Shown here one piece after another: positions 1-7,288 of a DNA stretch of 9,529 bases. The translations under genes were made by a program, and so were the position numbers. The stretch lies in assembly GCA_964568045.1 (NCBI GenBank), contig CAZMOL010000060.1, forward strand, positions 1 to 9,529, written 5' to 3'. Source of the stretch: CAZDDA01 sp964568045 (lineage in GTDB: Bacteria; Bipolaricaulota; Bipolaricaulia; UBA7950; UBA9294). The notes beneath the pieces are model-generated. The model did no database searches and was not told where the DNA came from. It saw only the letters and a program-made list of their open reading frames with translations. Positions within the stretch are counted from its first letter, which is position 1; every line of letters begins with the position of its first letter.

Positions 1-1677
1 CCAGAAGGCAATCGCCATGATCCCACACAGGCCGAGGCAATACCACACCCACCACGGAAAGCCAAGCGGGCCCAATCGCCCATCGTTCCACGCCCAGAAA
101 TCGTTGCCCAAAACGAACAAGATGACAAATGCCGCCGCCCATGCCCACAGCCAGCGCCGGGGTCTGTGGGCCTGGCTTGGATCTTGAGCCACGCCCTGCG
201 GTTCGATTGGCTCAGTGGATCGGCCTGTTTGCTGCGATTGCGTGAGCAGGCTCACCCCGATAAGGACGAGCGTGGACGCAACGACGACGGGGACTACCGG
301 CAGAGTCCCCAACCTTGGGATCGCTTGAAAATGATAGGCAGCAACCAATCCTTCACCGACCAGGATCGAGGCAATCGCTCCTTTGGCGGTAACGCGCGGC
401 CAGTACAGCGCAGCCACCACGGTGGGGAATAGGACCGCAAGACCGGTGAACGCCTCGGTGGCGATCTCGAGGAAGGTTCCGGGCGGACGCCACGCGATCC
501 CCAGACCCACCAGGGCGAGTGCGACCACGAACAGCTTTCCCGCCAGCGGTGAATCAAGCCCCGAAGGGGCTCCGCCGGATGTGATGTACTTGCGGGAAGA
601 CAATCGTCCAGCAAGAGGTCGGACCAGGTCCTGGGTGAACATGGAGGACAGGGTGAGAAGCTGGGAATCGAGGGTCGACATGAGAGCAGCCAGGGCCGCG
701 GTGAGGATCAACGCCTCAAGCGGTCCCGGAGCGAACTTCCCCAGCAGCAGTGGCAAGATTCGGTCCGACGCCTCTCCGGCCGGAAGCTCGGGGAACGTCA
801 GCCGGCCGAGCACGCCGATGGTTACAGGAAGGAGGAACAGGATGCCGGTGATCACGGGATACATCACCATGGTAGTCCTCAGGGCCCGCTTGCCACGGGC
901 AGCGTAGAAACGCTGGAACAGCTGTGGAAACATCGGATCGGCAAAGAACCACAAAAGCATGTACCCCAGCCATATGCCGGCAGGAAACGCTCCTCCCATG
1001 CCCGGCCTGGAGAACAGGTCCGGCCATCTAAGGGCGGCGGACTGATTGGCGGCGGGCAATCCACCAAGCGGCGCCGCCACAATCCCCACAGCGACTAACA
1101 GCAACACGATCAACATCCCCCCCTGAAACACGTCGGTCCACGCCACCCCGCGCATTCCTCCAAACAGGGTGTAGAGGAGCATCACGCCGGTGATGAGCGC
1201 TGCACCGGCGAAGTAGGGGATTCCCAGGAGTTCCTCCAACGCGTAGCCGGCTGCCATCGGCTGCATCGCCAGGTAGGGCAGGGTGAAGGCGGCCATCACC
1301 CCGAGAAACAGCAATCGAAGTGTGCGGCTGCCGAGACGGTCGAACACTAACTCTGGCGGGGTGAGAAGCCCCTTTTCCTTCCCCAGTTGCCACACAGGCT
1401 GGCCGATGAAGTAAAACGTCAGTGCCATGAAGCCCGTTCCAAAGGCCATGATTGGGTAGAAGGCATACCCGATCCGCCAGCCGGCCCCGGAGACGCCGAA
1501 CACGGTGAACGCGCTGAAGTTCGTGGCGGCCATGGTGAGGAACAGAACCCACGGCGGCAGCGTTCTAGAAGCGACGAAGTAGTCGTCGGCCGTCTTCCGC
1601 GCGCGCCGTCGCGCCACAAAGCCGATGCCCAGAAGGACCGCCAAGTAGGCCCCCACGACCGGTATCTTTTCCCACAT
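1..1677 (-). CDS. Sodium:solute symporter (SSS family), 3' end cut by the window edge
   Basis: Read on the minus strand from ATG 1677, the frame is open for 559 codons to base 1 with no stop, so the gene continues beyond the window. AGGAGG lies 5 nt before the ATG. The protein is an integral membrane protein with many hydrophobic segments. SSS hallmarks seen: DDYFVASRTLPPW followed by the TM2 stretch AATNFSAFTVFG (about 31-61); LMSTLDSQLLTLSS (about 332-345), whose Ser334-Thr335 match the Na2-site Ser/Thr of the family; and the TM11-12 region ending YWPRVTAKGAIASILVG (about 425-441), which fits the second SSS signature. A hydrophilic linker (about 480-508) precedes further hydrophobic segments. 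Family members couple Na+ entry to uptake of sugars, amino acids, vitamins or organic acids. The substrate cannot be read from this sequence. It has its own promoter region, divergent from folD, and no visible functional tie to the C1 genes. Confidence 0.88.
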   Translation of the reverse strand, partial: MWEKIPVVGAYLAVLLGIGFVARRRARKTADDYFVASRTLPPWVLFLTMAATNFSAFTVFGVSGAGWRIGYAFYPIMAFGTGFMALTFYFIGQPVWQLGKEKGLLTPPELVFDRLGSRTLRLLFLGVMAAFTLPYLAMQPMAAGYALEELLGIPYFAGAALITGVMLLYTLFGGMRGVAWTDVFQGGMLIVLLLVAVGIVAAPLGGLPAANQSAALRWPDLFSRPGMGGAFPAGIWLGYMLLWFFADPMFPQLFQRFYAARGKRALRTTMVMYPVITGILFLLPVTIGVLGRLTFPELPAGEASDRILPLLLGKFAPGPLEALILTAALAALMSTLDSQLLTLSSMFTQDLVRPLAGRLSSRKYITSGGAPSGLDSPLAGKLFVVALALVGLGIAWRPPGTFLEIATEAFTGLAVLFPTVVAALYWPRVTAKGAIASILVGEGLVAAYHFQAIPRLGTLPVVPVVVASTLVLIGVSLLTQSQQTGRSTEPIEPQGVAQDPSQAHRPRRWLWAWAAAFVILFVLGNDFWAWNDGRLGPLGFPWWVWYCLGLCGIMAIAFW

Positions 1678-1702
1678 CGCACCCTCCTAACAAAGCGAAT
1701 GA

Positions 1703-1725
1703 GCCACCCCAATTGGCTGGGTGGC
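1703..1725 (-). promoter_or_regulatory. Inverted repeat in the symporter 5' untranslated region
   Basis: GCCACCC (1703-1709) and GGGTGGC (1719-1725) are perfect 7-bp arms around a 9-nt loop. The loop contains CAATTGG, and an overlapping dyad ATTGG/CCAAT (1712-1716/1725-1729) competes with the main stem. The element lies between the predicted promoter and the AGGAGG site of the symporter gene, so it could be an mRNA hairpin or a repressor site. No U-run follows, so it does not look like a terminator. Confidence 0.45.
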
Positions 1726-1753
1726 CCAATCCGGCCTAGACATGCCCGAGGGG

Positions 1754-1782
1754 AGTATACAAAAGCGCTGTACCAAGGACAA
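1754..1782 (-). promoter_or_regulatory. Putative sigma70-type promoter of the symporter gene
   Basis: On the minus strand, TTGTCC (1777-1782, 4 of 6 to TTGACA) is followed after 17 bp by TATACT (1754-1759, 5 of 6 to TATAAT). The predicted start near 1747 gives a leader of about 70 nt. Assigned by eye; no experimental support. Confidence 0.45.
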
Positions 1783-1926
1783 CCCTCTGGATCACGCTAG
1801 AGAATATGACTTGTGGCCACTCGGTTGTTGTTACCCGTCGAAGCTCGATTCGATGTTGAACTTTGGTTTCTCGATAGCGTGTCAGGGCTGGGCCGGATCA
1901 ATGACCGACCCAACCGCAACGAATCT

Positions 1927-1956
1927 TTGCATTCACAGGAGCAGATGTGCTATTAA
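1927..1956 (+). promoter_or_regulatory. folD: Weak candidate promoter for folD
   Basis: TGCTATTAA (1948-1956) resembles an extended -10 (TGN plus TATTAA, 4 of 6). TTGCAT (1927-1932, 3 of 6) lies 18 bp upstream of the hexamer. It is the best match found before folD and sits about 50 nt from the start codon, but the -35 is poor. Confidence 0.3.
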
Positions 1957-2003
1957 CAATAGGTGGAAAACCAACACGTTTCTTTTTGAAAGGAGGCCGT
2001 TCG

Positions 2004-2870
2004 ATGCCGGAGGCACAAATCATCGATGGCAAGAAGGTCGCAGAACAGCTTCGCCAGGAGCTGGTGGAGGAAGTTGCAGCGCTCACAAAACAGGGGATCA
2101 CTCCTGGGTTGGCCACGGTCCTCGTTGGAGAGGACCCAGCCAGTCAGGTCTACGTCAGGATGAAGGAAAAGGCCTGTGCGAAAGTCGGACTGATGTCGCG
2201 GGGGGTCAGGCCGCCGGCCGACATACCTCAGGGTGAGTTGATCGCCCAGATCGAAGAGCTGAATCGCGACCCGGCTGTCCACGGAATACTCGTCCAGCTT
2301 CCGCTACCCAAGCACCTCGATACGCCGGAAGTATTGCAGCACGTCAGTCCCGACAAGGACGTCGACGGCTTCCACCCCGTGAACCTGGGAAAGTTGCTGT
2401 CGGCCAAATACTGGGACGAGCTACCGACGTTCATCCCCTGTACGCCTGCCGGTGCGATCAAGCTGATCGACTCGACGGGCGTGGAGATTGAGGGGAAGCA
2501 GGCCGTGGTGGTTGGACGAAGCATTATCGTCGGTAAGCCTATTTCGATGCTTCTTCTCGCCCGCCAGGCCACGGTGACCATCTGCCACTCCCGTACGCGG
2601 GATCTCGGGGCCGTCACGCGAGAAGCGGACATCTTGGTCGCTGCCGTGGGGGTTCCACGGCTGATCGAGGCTGATATGGTCAAGCCCGGTGCGGTCGTCA
2701 TCGACGTCGGTGTCAACCGACTCGAGGAGGGTCTCGTCGGTGACGTCGACTTCGATCAGGTGATCCAAGTGGCCGGCCACGTTACGCCGGTGCCGGGAGG
2801 CGTCGGACCGATGACGATCACGATGCTTCTGGCAAACACAGTGAGATCGGCCAAGGCGCAGGCTTCATAG
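2004..2870 (+). CDS. folD: Bifunctional methylene-THF dehydrogenase / methenyl-THF cyclohydrolase (FolD)
   Basis: A 288-residue protein of normal FolD length. It interconverts 10-formyl-, 5,10-methenyl- and 5,10-methylene-THF in the cytosol using NAD(P)(H), the middle steps of the folate C1 branch. The catalytic Tyr50-x3-Lys54 (YVRMK), Gln98 in VQLPLP and Asp121 in KDVDGFHP are all present at the usual positions. Further family blocks are PCTPAGAIKLI (145-155), the nucleotide-binding VVGRSIIVGKP (169-179), the CHSRT region (194-198), KPGAVVIDVGVNRL (227-240) and the C-terminal TPVPGGVGPMT (261-271). I chose ATG 2004 because AGGAGG lies 7 nt upstream and the N-terminus MPEAQIIDGK aligns with the family; an upstream GTG in frame lacks such support. 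It converges on metF, and the two 3' ends overlap by 6 bp. NAD versus NADP preference is not readable here. Confidence 0.97.
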   Translation: MPEAQIIDGKKVAEQLRQELVEEVAALTKQGITPGLATVLVGEDPASQVYVRMKEKACAKVGLMSRGVRPPADIPQGELIAQIEELNRDPAVHGILVQLPLPKHLDTPEVLQHVSPDKDVDGFHPVNLGKLLSAKYWDELPTFIPCTPAGAIKLIDSTGVEIEGKQAVVVGRSIIVGKPISMLLLARQATVTICHSRTRDLGAVTREADILVAAVGVPRLIEADMVKPGAVVIDVGVNRLEEGLVGDVDFDQVIQVAGHVTPVPGGVGPMTITMLLANTVRSAKAQAS

Positions 2871-3731
2871 CCCTGCGGCATCGAGCACGGCCGGAACGTG
2901 CCGTTCCCAGCCGATCGGCATGATGTGCACCCCTTGACAGAGGTCCTTGACCTCATTGATCAGCCGGGCGGCGATCTCGATGCTCTTCTTCACCCGATCC
3001 TCCGCGTTGGCCATCGCCTCGATGAGCGGATCTGGCACATGGACCCCGGCCACGTTCTCGTTCATGAATCGGGCCATCCCGGCTGATTTGAGCAGAATGA
3101 TCCCGGCGATGATCGGTACCCCGAGATCCTTTGCCTGGTTCATGAAGGCGGCGAATCTCTCCGCATCGAAGATGCCCTGGGTCTGGATGAACGAAGCTCC
3201 CGCCCGTACCTTCTTCTCCATTTTGATCAGCTGTGGCTCGACTGGATCCGCTGCCGGTGTGACGACTGCCCCGAGGCAGAAATCGGGTCCCCCTTGTAGT
3301 TCATTGTCAGCGAGATCGAGGCCGTTGTTCAGTTTCATAGCCGATACAAGAAGGGACACCGAATCCAGGTCGAACACCGGCTTGGCCTGCGGAAAGTCCC
3401 CCAAGGAAACATAGTCGCCGGTCAGGCAGAGGACATTCTCTATCCCTGCTGCCCAGGCAGACAGCAGATCGGACTGCAGTGCGATCCGGTTGCGATCGCG
3501 ACAGGTGACCTGGTAGATCGGCTCGACGCCCCGTTGCTTGAGAAGGAACGAAGAGACCAAGGAACCAAGACGCATCACAGAGGACTGCTGGTCGGTGACA
3601 TTGACTGCGTCAACGCGTGGCTTCAGCAATTCGGCGTTTCCCAGCATTTCGCTCGTGTCGGTCCCTTTTGGAGGACCGACCTCGGACGTGACGACGAATT
3701 TTCCGCTCGCAAACAAGTCACTGAGCTTCAT
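2865..3731 (-). CDS. metF: Methylene-tetrahydrofolate reductase, flavoprotein subunit (MetF)
   Basis: A 288-residue MTHFR TIM-barrel protein that reduces 5,10-methylene-THF to 5-methyl-THF through a bound flavin. Visible features: the N-terminal strand SEVGPPKGTD with the catalytic-type Glu17, NVTDQQSS (44-51), the VTCRDRNR block (75-82), LCLTGDYV with Asp106 (101-108), and FIQTQGIFD with Gln183 (181-189). It is the short single-domain type used by acetogens, without the eukaryotic regulatory domain. ATG 3731 overlaps the metV stop as ATGA. An AGGAGG lies 13 nt upstream, rather far, so translation probably depends on coupling to metV. Longer in-frame versions would run through metV and are rejected. 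It is the last gene of the hup-met operon, and its stop overlaps the end of folD. The partner MetV and the upstream hydrogenase suggest the electron source is not simply NADH; that part is inference. Confidence 0.95.
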   Translation of the reverse strand: MKLSDLFASGKFVVTSEVGPPKGTDTSEMLGNAELLKPRVDAVNVTDQQSSVMRLGSLVSSFLLKQRGVEPIYQVTCRDRNRIALQSDLLSAWAAGIENVLCLTGDYVSLGDFPQAKPVFDLDSVSLLVSAMKLNNGLDLADNELQGGPDFCLGAVVTPAADPVEPQLIKMEKKVRAGASFIQTQGIFDAERFAAFMNQAKDLGVPIIAGIILLKSAGMARFMNENVAGVHVPDPLIEAMANAEDRVKKSIEIAARLINEVKDLCQGVHIMPIGWERHVPAVLDAAGL

Positions 3732-4426
3732 GTGGTTGCGATCTCCTCCTTGGTCTCGATATCCACTGCCCATTTGGACGTGCGCCGGATCTCCTTTGGT
3801 GGCTGCATTTGTGCGTAGTCCTTCAGCTGAGAAGGAGCTTGCCTGAGAACGTCGAGGCGGTCTAGGCTTTTGAGCCGTTCGTAGATCAGCTGCCAACCGC
3901 ACGGTCGTGCGTCCGGTTCAAACTCGCACCGTCCGTCCTTGGCCCCTCCACAGGGGCCGTTCACCAACTGCTTCGTGCACGCGGTGAGTGGGCAGATGCC
4001 ACCGGTCAGATCGAGGAAGCACTGGCCGCACTCCAGACACCGCTCCTCGCCCTGCCACTCTCCGCGGATCCCGCCGAGCGAAATCGTGTCGCAGGCCGGA
4101 TGAACCGGCATGTCGACAACCGTGGCCGTTGCCTGAACGCCGATGCCGCAGGTGGACACAACGATCGAGTCGGCTTCGCGAAGGGAAGAGGCGTAGGGCT
4201 TCAATCCTCGCCTCACCAACGCCTTCTGACACAAAAATTCAATCACCTTCCAGCCGACAACCTGTATCCCATCGTTTTCCAACTGTTGTTTCAGTTCCAA
4301 GATATCCTGCTCGCCCCCTGTACCGGCGGCCGCAGCACAGCCGTCGCAGCCCAATAAGAAGACCTTGCTTTCACCGACGAGGGAGTGTTTTATCTCTTCC
4401 ATCGATTTTCGTTCACTTACAAGCAT
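3728..4426 (-). CDS. metV: MetV-type Fe-S/zinc partner of methylene-THF reductase (MTHFR_C-like)
   Basis: A 232-residue cytosolic protein of the family usually found next to metF in acetogens. There it forms the MetF-MetV complex and carries metal centres that feed the MetF flavin. Thirteen cysteines are visible: CDGC (27-30), C66, CGIG (C93), HPAC (C112), the ferredoxin-like CLECGQC (130-136), then C145, C150, C159, C167 and C176. The C130-C159 block (CxxCxxC, ICP, GPCGG) looks like a cluster-binding domain. A TTG six codons upstream could extend the frame, but ATG 4426 has AGGAGGT 4 nt before it and is preferred. The start lies inside hyaD (14-nt overlap) and the stop overlaps the metF ATG, so all three should be co-translated. 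No RnfC2, HdrABC or MvhD gene is adjacent, unlike two known MetFV arrangements. The family call is firm; cluster number and type are not known. Confidence 0.9.
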   Translation of the reverse strand: MLVSERKSMEEIKHSLVGESKVFLLGCDGCAAAAGTGGEQDILELKQQLENDGIQVVGWKVIEFLCQKALVRRGLKPYASSLREADSIVVSTCGIGVQATATVVDMPVHPACDTISLGGIRGEWQGEERCLECGQCFLDLTGGICPLTACTKQLVNGPCGGAKDGRCEFEPDARPCGWQLIYERLKSLDRLDVLRQAPSQLKDYAQMQPPKEIRRTSKWAVDIETKEEIATT

Positions 4427-4880
4427 CGTCACCTCCTGGCTCAACTTCCTTTAGCACGTTTTCAACAATCTCGGGGATCCTGTGTTCAAGCTCCTGGGAG
4501 AGCTCCAATCCCCAATCGATTTCTTTCGGCTCCACTCCGACAATGACGATCTTCTTTGGCGCATTTCCTACAAGCGCACTGCTGCCAAGTATTTGTGCGA
4601 TGCCCAACTCGTGGCCGGATAGAAGCGGGCTGTTGCCTTGATCGATTTCCTCCAGGGCGAAGCGGTAGATTTCGCCCGGCTTTCCACCTGCCAAAGCGGC
4701 GTCGATCACGATCAGTCGATCGAATCCCTCGACCAAAGAAGCGAGTTCAATTGACGTGCCACCGTCGATTACTTCTACGTTCTCCGGTAGACGCAACTGC
4801 TCACATGCGCGAGCCACGTGGACACCGATTCCTTCGTCTTTCATCAGCAGATTACCCACACCAAGGATTGCGGTTCGCAT
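4413..4880 (-). CDS. hyaD: [NiFe] hydrogenase maturation endopeptidase (HyaD/HybD/HycI family)
   Basis: A 155-residue protein of normal length for this family. It removes the C-terminal peptide of the hydrogenase large subunit after nickel has been inserted. The N-terminus LGVGNLLMKDEGIGVHVA carries the conserved Glu16. Asp60 (VIDAA) and His90 (SGHELG) fit the other two nickel-sensing ligands known from HybD (Glu16/Asp62/His93). The ATG at 4880 follows AGGAGA by 5 nt and starts 9 nt after the hupL stop; the site overlaps that stop codon. Position directly after hupL implies it is dedicated to that large subunit, which indeed has a cleavable tail. Its 3' end overlaps metV by 14 nt, which ties hydrogenase maturation and methylene-THF reductase synthesis into one transcript. 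The symbol is by family; the exact subfamily is not resolved. Confidence 0.93.
   Translation of the reverse strand: MRTAILGVGNLLMKDEGIGVHVARACEQLRLPENVEVIDGGTSIELASLVEGFDRLIVIDAALAGGKPGEIYRFALEEIDQGNSPLLSGHELGIAQILGSSALVGNAPKKIVIVGVEPKEIDWGLELSQELEHRIPEIVENVLKEVEPGGDDACK
4431..4437 (-). promoter_or_regulatory. metV: Ribosome binding site that sets the metV start
   Basis: AGGAGGT lies 4 nt before ATG 4426, within the last codons of hyaD. It favours this ATG over the in-frame TTG at 4444, which would place the site inside the coding region. Confidence 0.75.
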
Positions 4881-4889
4881 CGCTTTCTC

Positions 4890-6425
4890 CTACGTGACTC
4901 TGAACCGGCCGATGGTCTTTCCCTTTGGCCGGACGAGGTGCACCGCGCAGGCAAGGCACGGATCGAAGGATCGCACAATGCGCACGACCTCATAGGGGTT
5001 CTGCTCGTCTCGGATCTTCGTTCCTGTTATCGCCTGCTCGATCGGGCCGGGCGTTCCTTGCGAGTCCTTTGGTGAAGCATTCCACGTTGTGGGGACAACA
5101 CACTGATAGTGATCGATCTTCCCTGCACTCAACCTCACCCAATGCCCGAGCGCGCCGCGTGGGGCCGCGGTCAATCCCACGCCAGACCCCTTATCCGGGA
5201 CCTCGTAGGGAGTGTAGACCGGTTCCCCCGGGCAAAGCTCCAGCACCCAATCGGCCATGGCGTCTGCTACGGCCTTGCATTCCAGGGCGCGGGCAAGGTG
5301 GCGTCCCATGACGGAAAACAGCGCGGAAGGGAGAGCGTTCAGTTCGCTCAGCGCAGAATCGACCAGCGGCTTGACCGCTTTGTTTCCGCAGGCGTAGTTC
5401 ACTGCCATCCGTGCCAGCGGACCGACCTCGTGGACTTGGCCATTGTACCGCGGAGACTTGAGCCAAGAGTAGGCTCCTTCTTTGTCCGGATCCGGCTCGG
5501 TCCTACCCACCGCGGGATGGAGCGGATCCTCGGACGACGCGTACCAGGAATGGCGGACCGATTCGGTGATCTTAGCCGGGTCAAGCGGGGTCGAGCTGAG
5601 ATCGGTTGAGATCGTGCCGCTTTCGAGGAATTGTCCACTCTGTGTAGGGAAACCTCCGTATGCCAAGAGCTGGCCGCATCCGGCTCCGATCTCTGTGTAG
5701 TCGGAGTAGCAACCAGCGATCGCCTTTACGTCCGAAAGGTAAACATTATCAATGAAGCCGCGAATGTCGTTTAGGCGCCACAAGAACGCCGTGATCGTAT
5801 CAACCGCAGGAATTTGCGTAGCTCCTCCGGGAACGACTCCCACGTTGTGCGGCATCTTCCCACCAAAGACCGACAGCAATTCGTGCGCCTTGCGGCGGGC
5901 GTCAAGCGCCTGTAGGTAGTGGGAAGTGGCGACCCGATTGATTTCAGGGGAAAGGCGGTAGTCTCCTTCGTAGCGCGGGACAAACGGTTCCAGTTCTCCC
6001 CTCTCTAGAAACCGCTTCACCGATTGCATGCTGGGATCTGGCCCATCGTAGTCGGCGGCAGCGGTCACATCGACGTAGTCGAGTGCCGCGAGTTGGTAGA
6101 AGTGAAGGATGTGTGATTGGATGAAGTTTGAACCGAGGATCAGATTACGGACGATACGACCGTTTTCAGGAATTCGATCGGCGATGCCAAAGGCTTGGTC
6201 CATGGCAAGTGTTGATGCCGTGGCATGGGATGTGGGACATACACCACAGATCCGTTGCGTGATCCGTGGGGCATCACGGGGATCGCGGCCCTGAAGAATC
6301 AGCTCAATGCCGCGGAAGAGTGTCCCGGTGCTCTTTGCTTCCTTGACCACACCGTTGTCGACTACGGCTTCGATCTTCAGGTGGCCTTCGATGCGCGTTA
6401 TCGGATCGATAACGATCGTACTCAT
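4890..6425 (-). CDS. hupL: [NiFe] hydrogenase large subunit (catalytic)
   Basis: A 511-residue large subunit that holds the Ni-Fe active site for H2 oxidation or evolution. The L1 motif RICGVCPTSH (58-67; Cys60, Cys63, His67) and the L2 motif DPCLACAVH (488-496; Cys490, Cys493, His496) supply all four nickel cysteines. The opening IDPITRIEGHLKIE and the RNLILGSNFIQSHILHFY region are typical of group 1-like, H2-uptake-type large subunits. Fifteen residues follow His496, so the product should need cleavage there by the protease encoded next. Cys490 is encoded by TGC, so this is not a NiFeSe enzyme. The ATG overlaps the hupS stop as ATGA, with AGGAGG 7 nt upstream. No cytochrome b gene follows, unlike membrane-bound uptake hydrogenases. 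The symbol is provisional: the fold and role are certain, the subgroup is not. Confidence 0.96.
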   Translation of the reverse strand: MSTIVIDPITRIEGHLKIEAVVDNGVVKEAKSTGTLFRGIELILQGRDPRDAPRITQRICGVCPTSHATASTLAMDQAFGIADRIPENGRIVRNLILGSNFIQSHILHFYQLAALDYVDVTAAADYDGPDPSMQSVKRFLERGELEPFVPRYEGDYRLSPEINRVATSHYLQALDARRKAHELLSVFGGKMPHNVGVVPGGATQIPAVDTITAFLWRLNDIRGFIDNVYLSDVKAIAGCYSDYTEIGAGCGQLLAYGGFPTQSGQFLESGTISTDLSSTPLDPAKITESVRHSWYASSEDPLHPAVGRTEPDPDKEGAYSWLKSPRYNGQVHEVGPLARMAVNYACGNKAVKPLVDSALSELNALPSALFSVMGRHLARALECKAVADAMADWVLELCPGEPVYTPYEVPDKGSGVGLTAAPRGALGHWVRLSAGKIDHYQCVVPTTWNASPKDSQGTPGPIEQAITGTKIRDEQNPYEVVRIVRSFDPCLACAVHLVRPKGKTIGRFRVT

Positions 6426-7288
6426 TGCGTTGCCTCCTCTTCTACCGCGAACAGCACCTCTTCGGGAATCTTCTCGTAGAACGGCGAGACGAGATCCGGA
6501 AAGTCCGGCTCCACACAGCCGTTACACGGTGCTCCGCTGCCGATGACCCAATTTGCGCCGTTGTTCCAGTGTCTAAGCGAGCAGTCGGCGTGGGTGATTG
6601 TCCCCTTGCAGCCGAGCTCGTAGAGGCAGCCCTCGTCACTCAGGTGTTTAGCGAACTTCCCTTCGTCGAAGTAGGCCCGCCTGGGGCAGTTCTCGTGAAT
6701 CAGCTTGCCGTAGAACAACTTCGGTCGGCGGTATTCGTCGAGTTCCAATCCGGCCAACCCCGCAAGAAGAATGGTCGCTACCGTGCCCACGAACCAGTCG
6801 GGATGGGGGGGACAGCCCGGCACGTTGACCAGGGGTGTGTCGATCTCCTTTGCGTCAAAGAGCTCGCCGACGCCCTTGCCTCCCGATGGATTGGGCTCTG
6901 CGGAGAAGATACCGCCGAAGGACGCGCACGTTCCGAGCGCGATGACTGCCTGAGCTGCCTTTCCCAACGAGGTAACCCGCTCGACGATTGGGATCTCACC
7001 GATTGTCCCGAACTTGCCGTTGTTGGCAGTTGGAATACAGCCCTCAACCACGAGGACGTATTGTCCTTTGAAGTCCCTCTGCGCTGCCTCCAGAACCTCC
7101 AGGACGGATTCCCCGGCACCGGCCATCACCGTGGCTTGGAACCTCAGATTGATGTGCTTGCCGGGGAGTACCTCGTCGAGCAGGAGGTTCGAAATGGCCG
7201 GATTGACGCAGTTGAGGACCGATACGGAACACCCGCTGCAAGTAGAAGCCTGTAGCCAGATTACCGGAATTTCTTCGGTTTTTTGCAT
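6422..7288 (-). CDS. hupS: [NiFe] hydrogenase small subunit, cytosolic (no Tat signal)
   Basis: A 288-residue electron-transfer subunit. Proximal [4Fe-4S] ligands: Cys17 and Cys20 (STCSGC), Cys121 (GTCASFGG) and Cys159 (VPGCPPHPDW). Distal cluster: His198 and Cys201 (LIHENCPRR), Cys221 and Cys227 (CLYELGCKG). Medial cluster: Cys236, Cys255 and Cys258 (APCNGC). The full three-cluster set resembles group 1 small subunits. However, the protein starts MQKTEEIPVIWLQ, directly at the cluster-binding domain, with no twin-arginine signal. A TAG two codons upstream in frame (7292-7294) excludes a longer start. There is no C-terminal membrane anchor either; the end is acidic (VEEEATQ). The enzyme should therefore be cytosolic. 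GGAGG lies 7 nt before the ATG. It is the first gene of the hup-met operon. The symbol is provisional. Confidence 0.95.
   Translation of the reverse strand: MQKTEEIPVIWLQASTCSGCSVSVLNCVNPAISNLLLDEVLPGKHINLRFQATVMAGAGESVLEVLEAAQRDFKGQYVLVVEGCIPTANNGKFGTIGEIPIVERVTSLGKAAQAVIALGTCASFGGIFSAEPNPSGGKGVGELFDAKEIDTPLVNVPGCPPHPDWFVGTVATILLAGLAGLELDEYRRPKLFYGKLIHENCPRRAYFDEGKFAKHLSDEGCLYELGCKGTITHADCSLRHWNNGANWVIGSGAPCNGCVEPDFPDLVSPFYEKIPEEVLFAVEEEATQ

Larger units (their letters stand above)
1678..2003. other. Divergent intergenic region between the symporter gene and folD
   Basis: These 326 bases hold no convincing gene. I see a possible promoter for the symporter (1754-1782, minus), a hairpin in its 5' untranslated region (1703-1725), a weak candidate folD promoter (1927-1956, plus) and the folD ribosome binding site AAAGGAGG (1989-1996). 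The stretch from about 1783 to 1926 shows nothing I can name. Open frames crossing it have no ribosome binding site and no recognisable protein. Confidence 0.6.

Noticed and set aside
294..1712. The symporter region looks broken into several short minus-strand frames (294-614, 716-1027, 1028-1552, 1419-1712)
   Set aside because: These are other frames of one continuous gene. Translation from ATG 1677 is open for 559 codons to base 1 with family motifs throughout, so it is neither a pseudogene nor frameshifted.
3988..4641. A 217-codon plus-strand frame opposite metV and hyaD
   Set aside because: Low-complexity Arg/Ser/Pro-rich product across two real genes and their junction; a shadow.
4240..4800. 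hyaD/metV stretch seems less GC-rich than fhs, hinting at separate transfer
   Set aside because: Judged only from a few lines by eye; the difference is modest and the tight gene overlaps argue that this part belongs to the operon.
4890..4980. Possible selenocysteine (NiFeSe) active site in hupL
   Set aside because: The L2 cysteine codons are TGC, with no in-frame TGA.
6425..7255. A 276-codon plus-strand frame opposite hupS
   Set aside because: It is antisense to a gene with every cluster ligand intact, resembles no family I know, and arises from codon bias of hupS.
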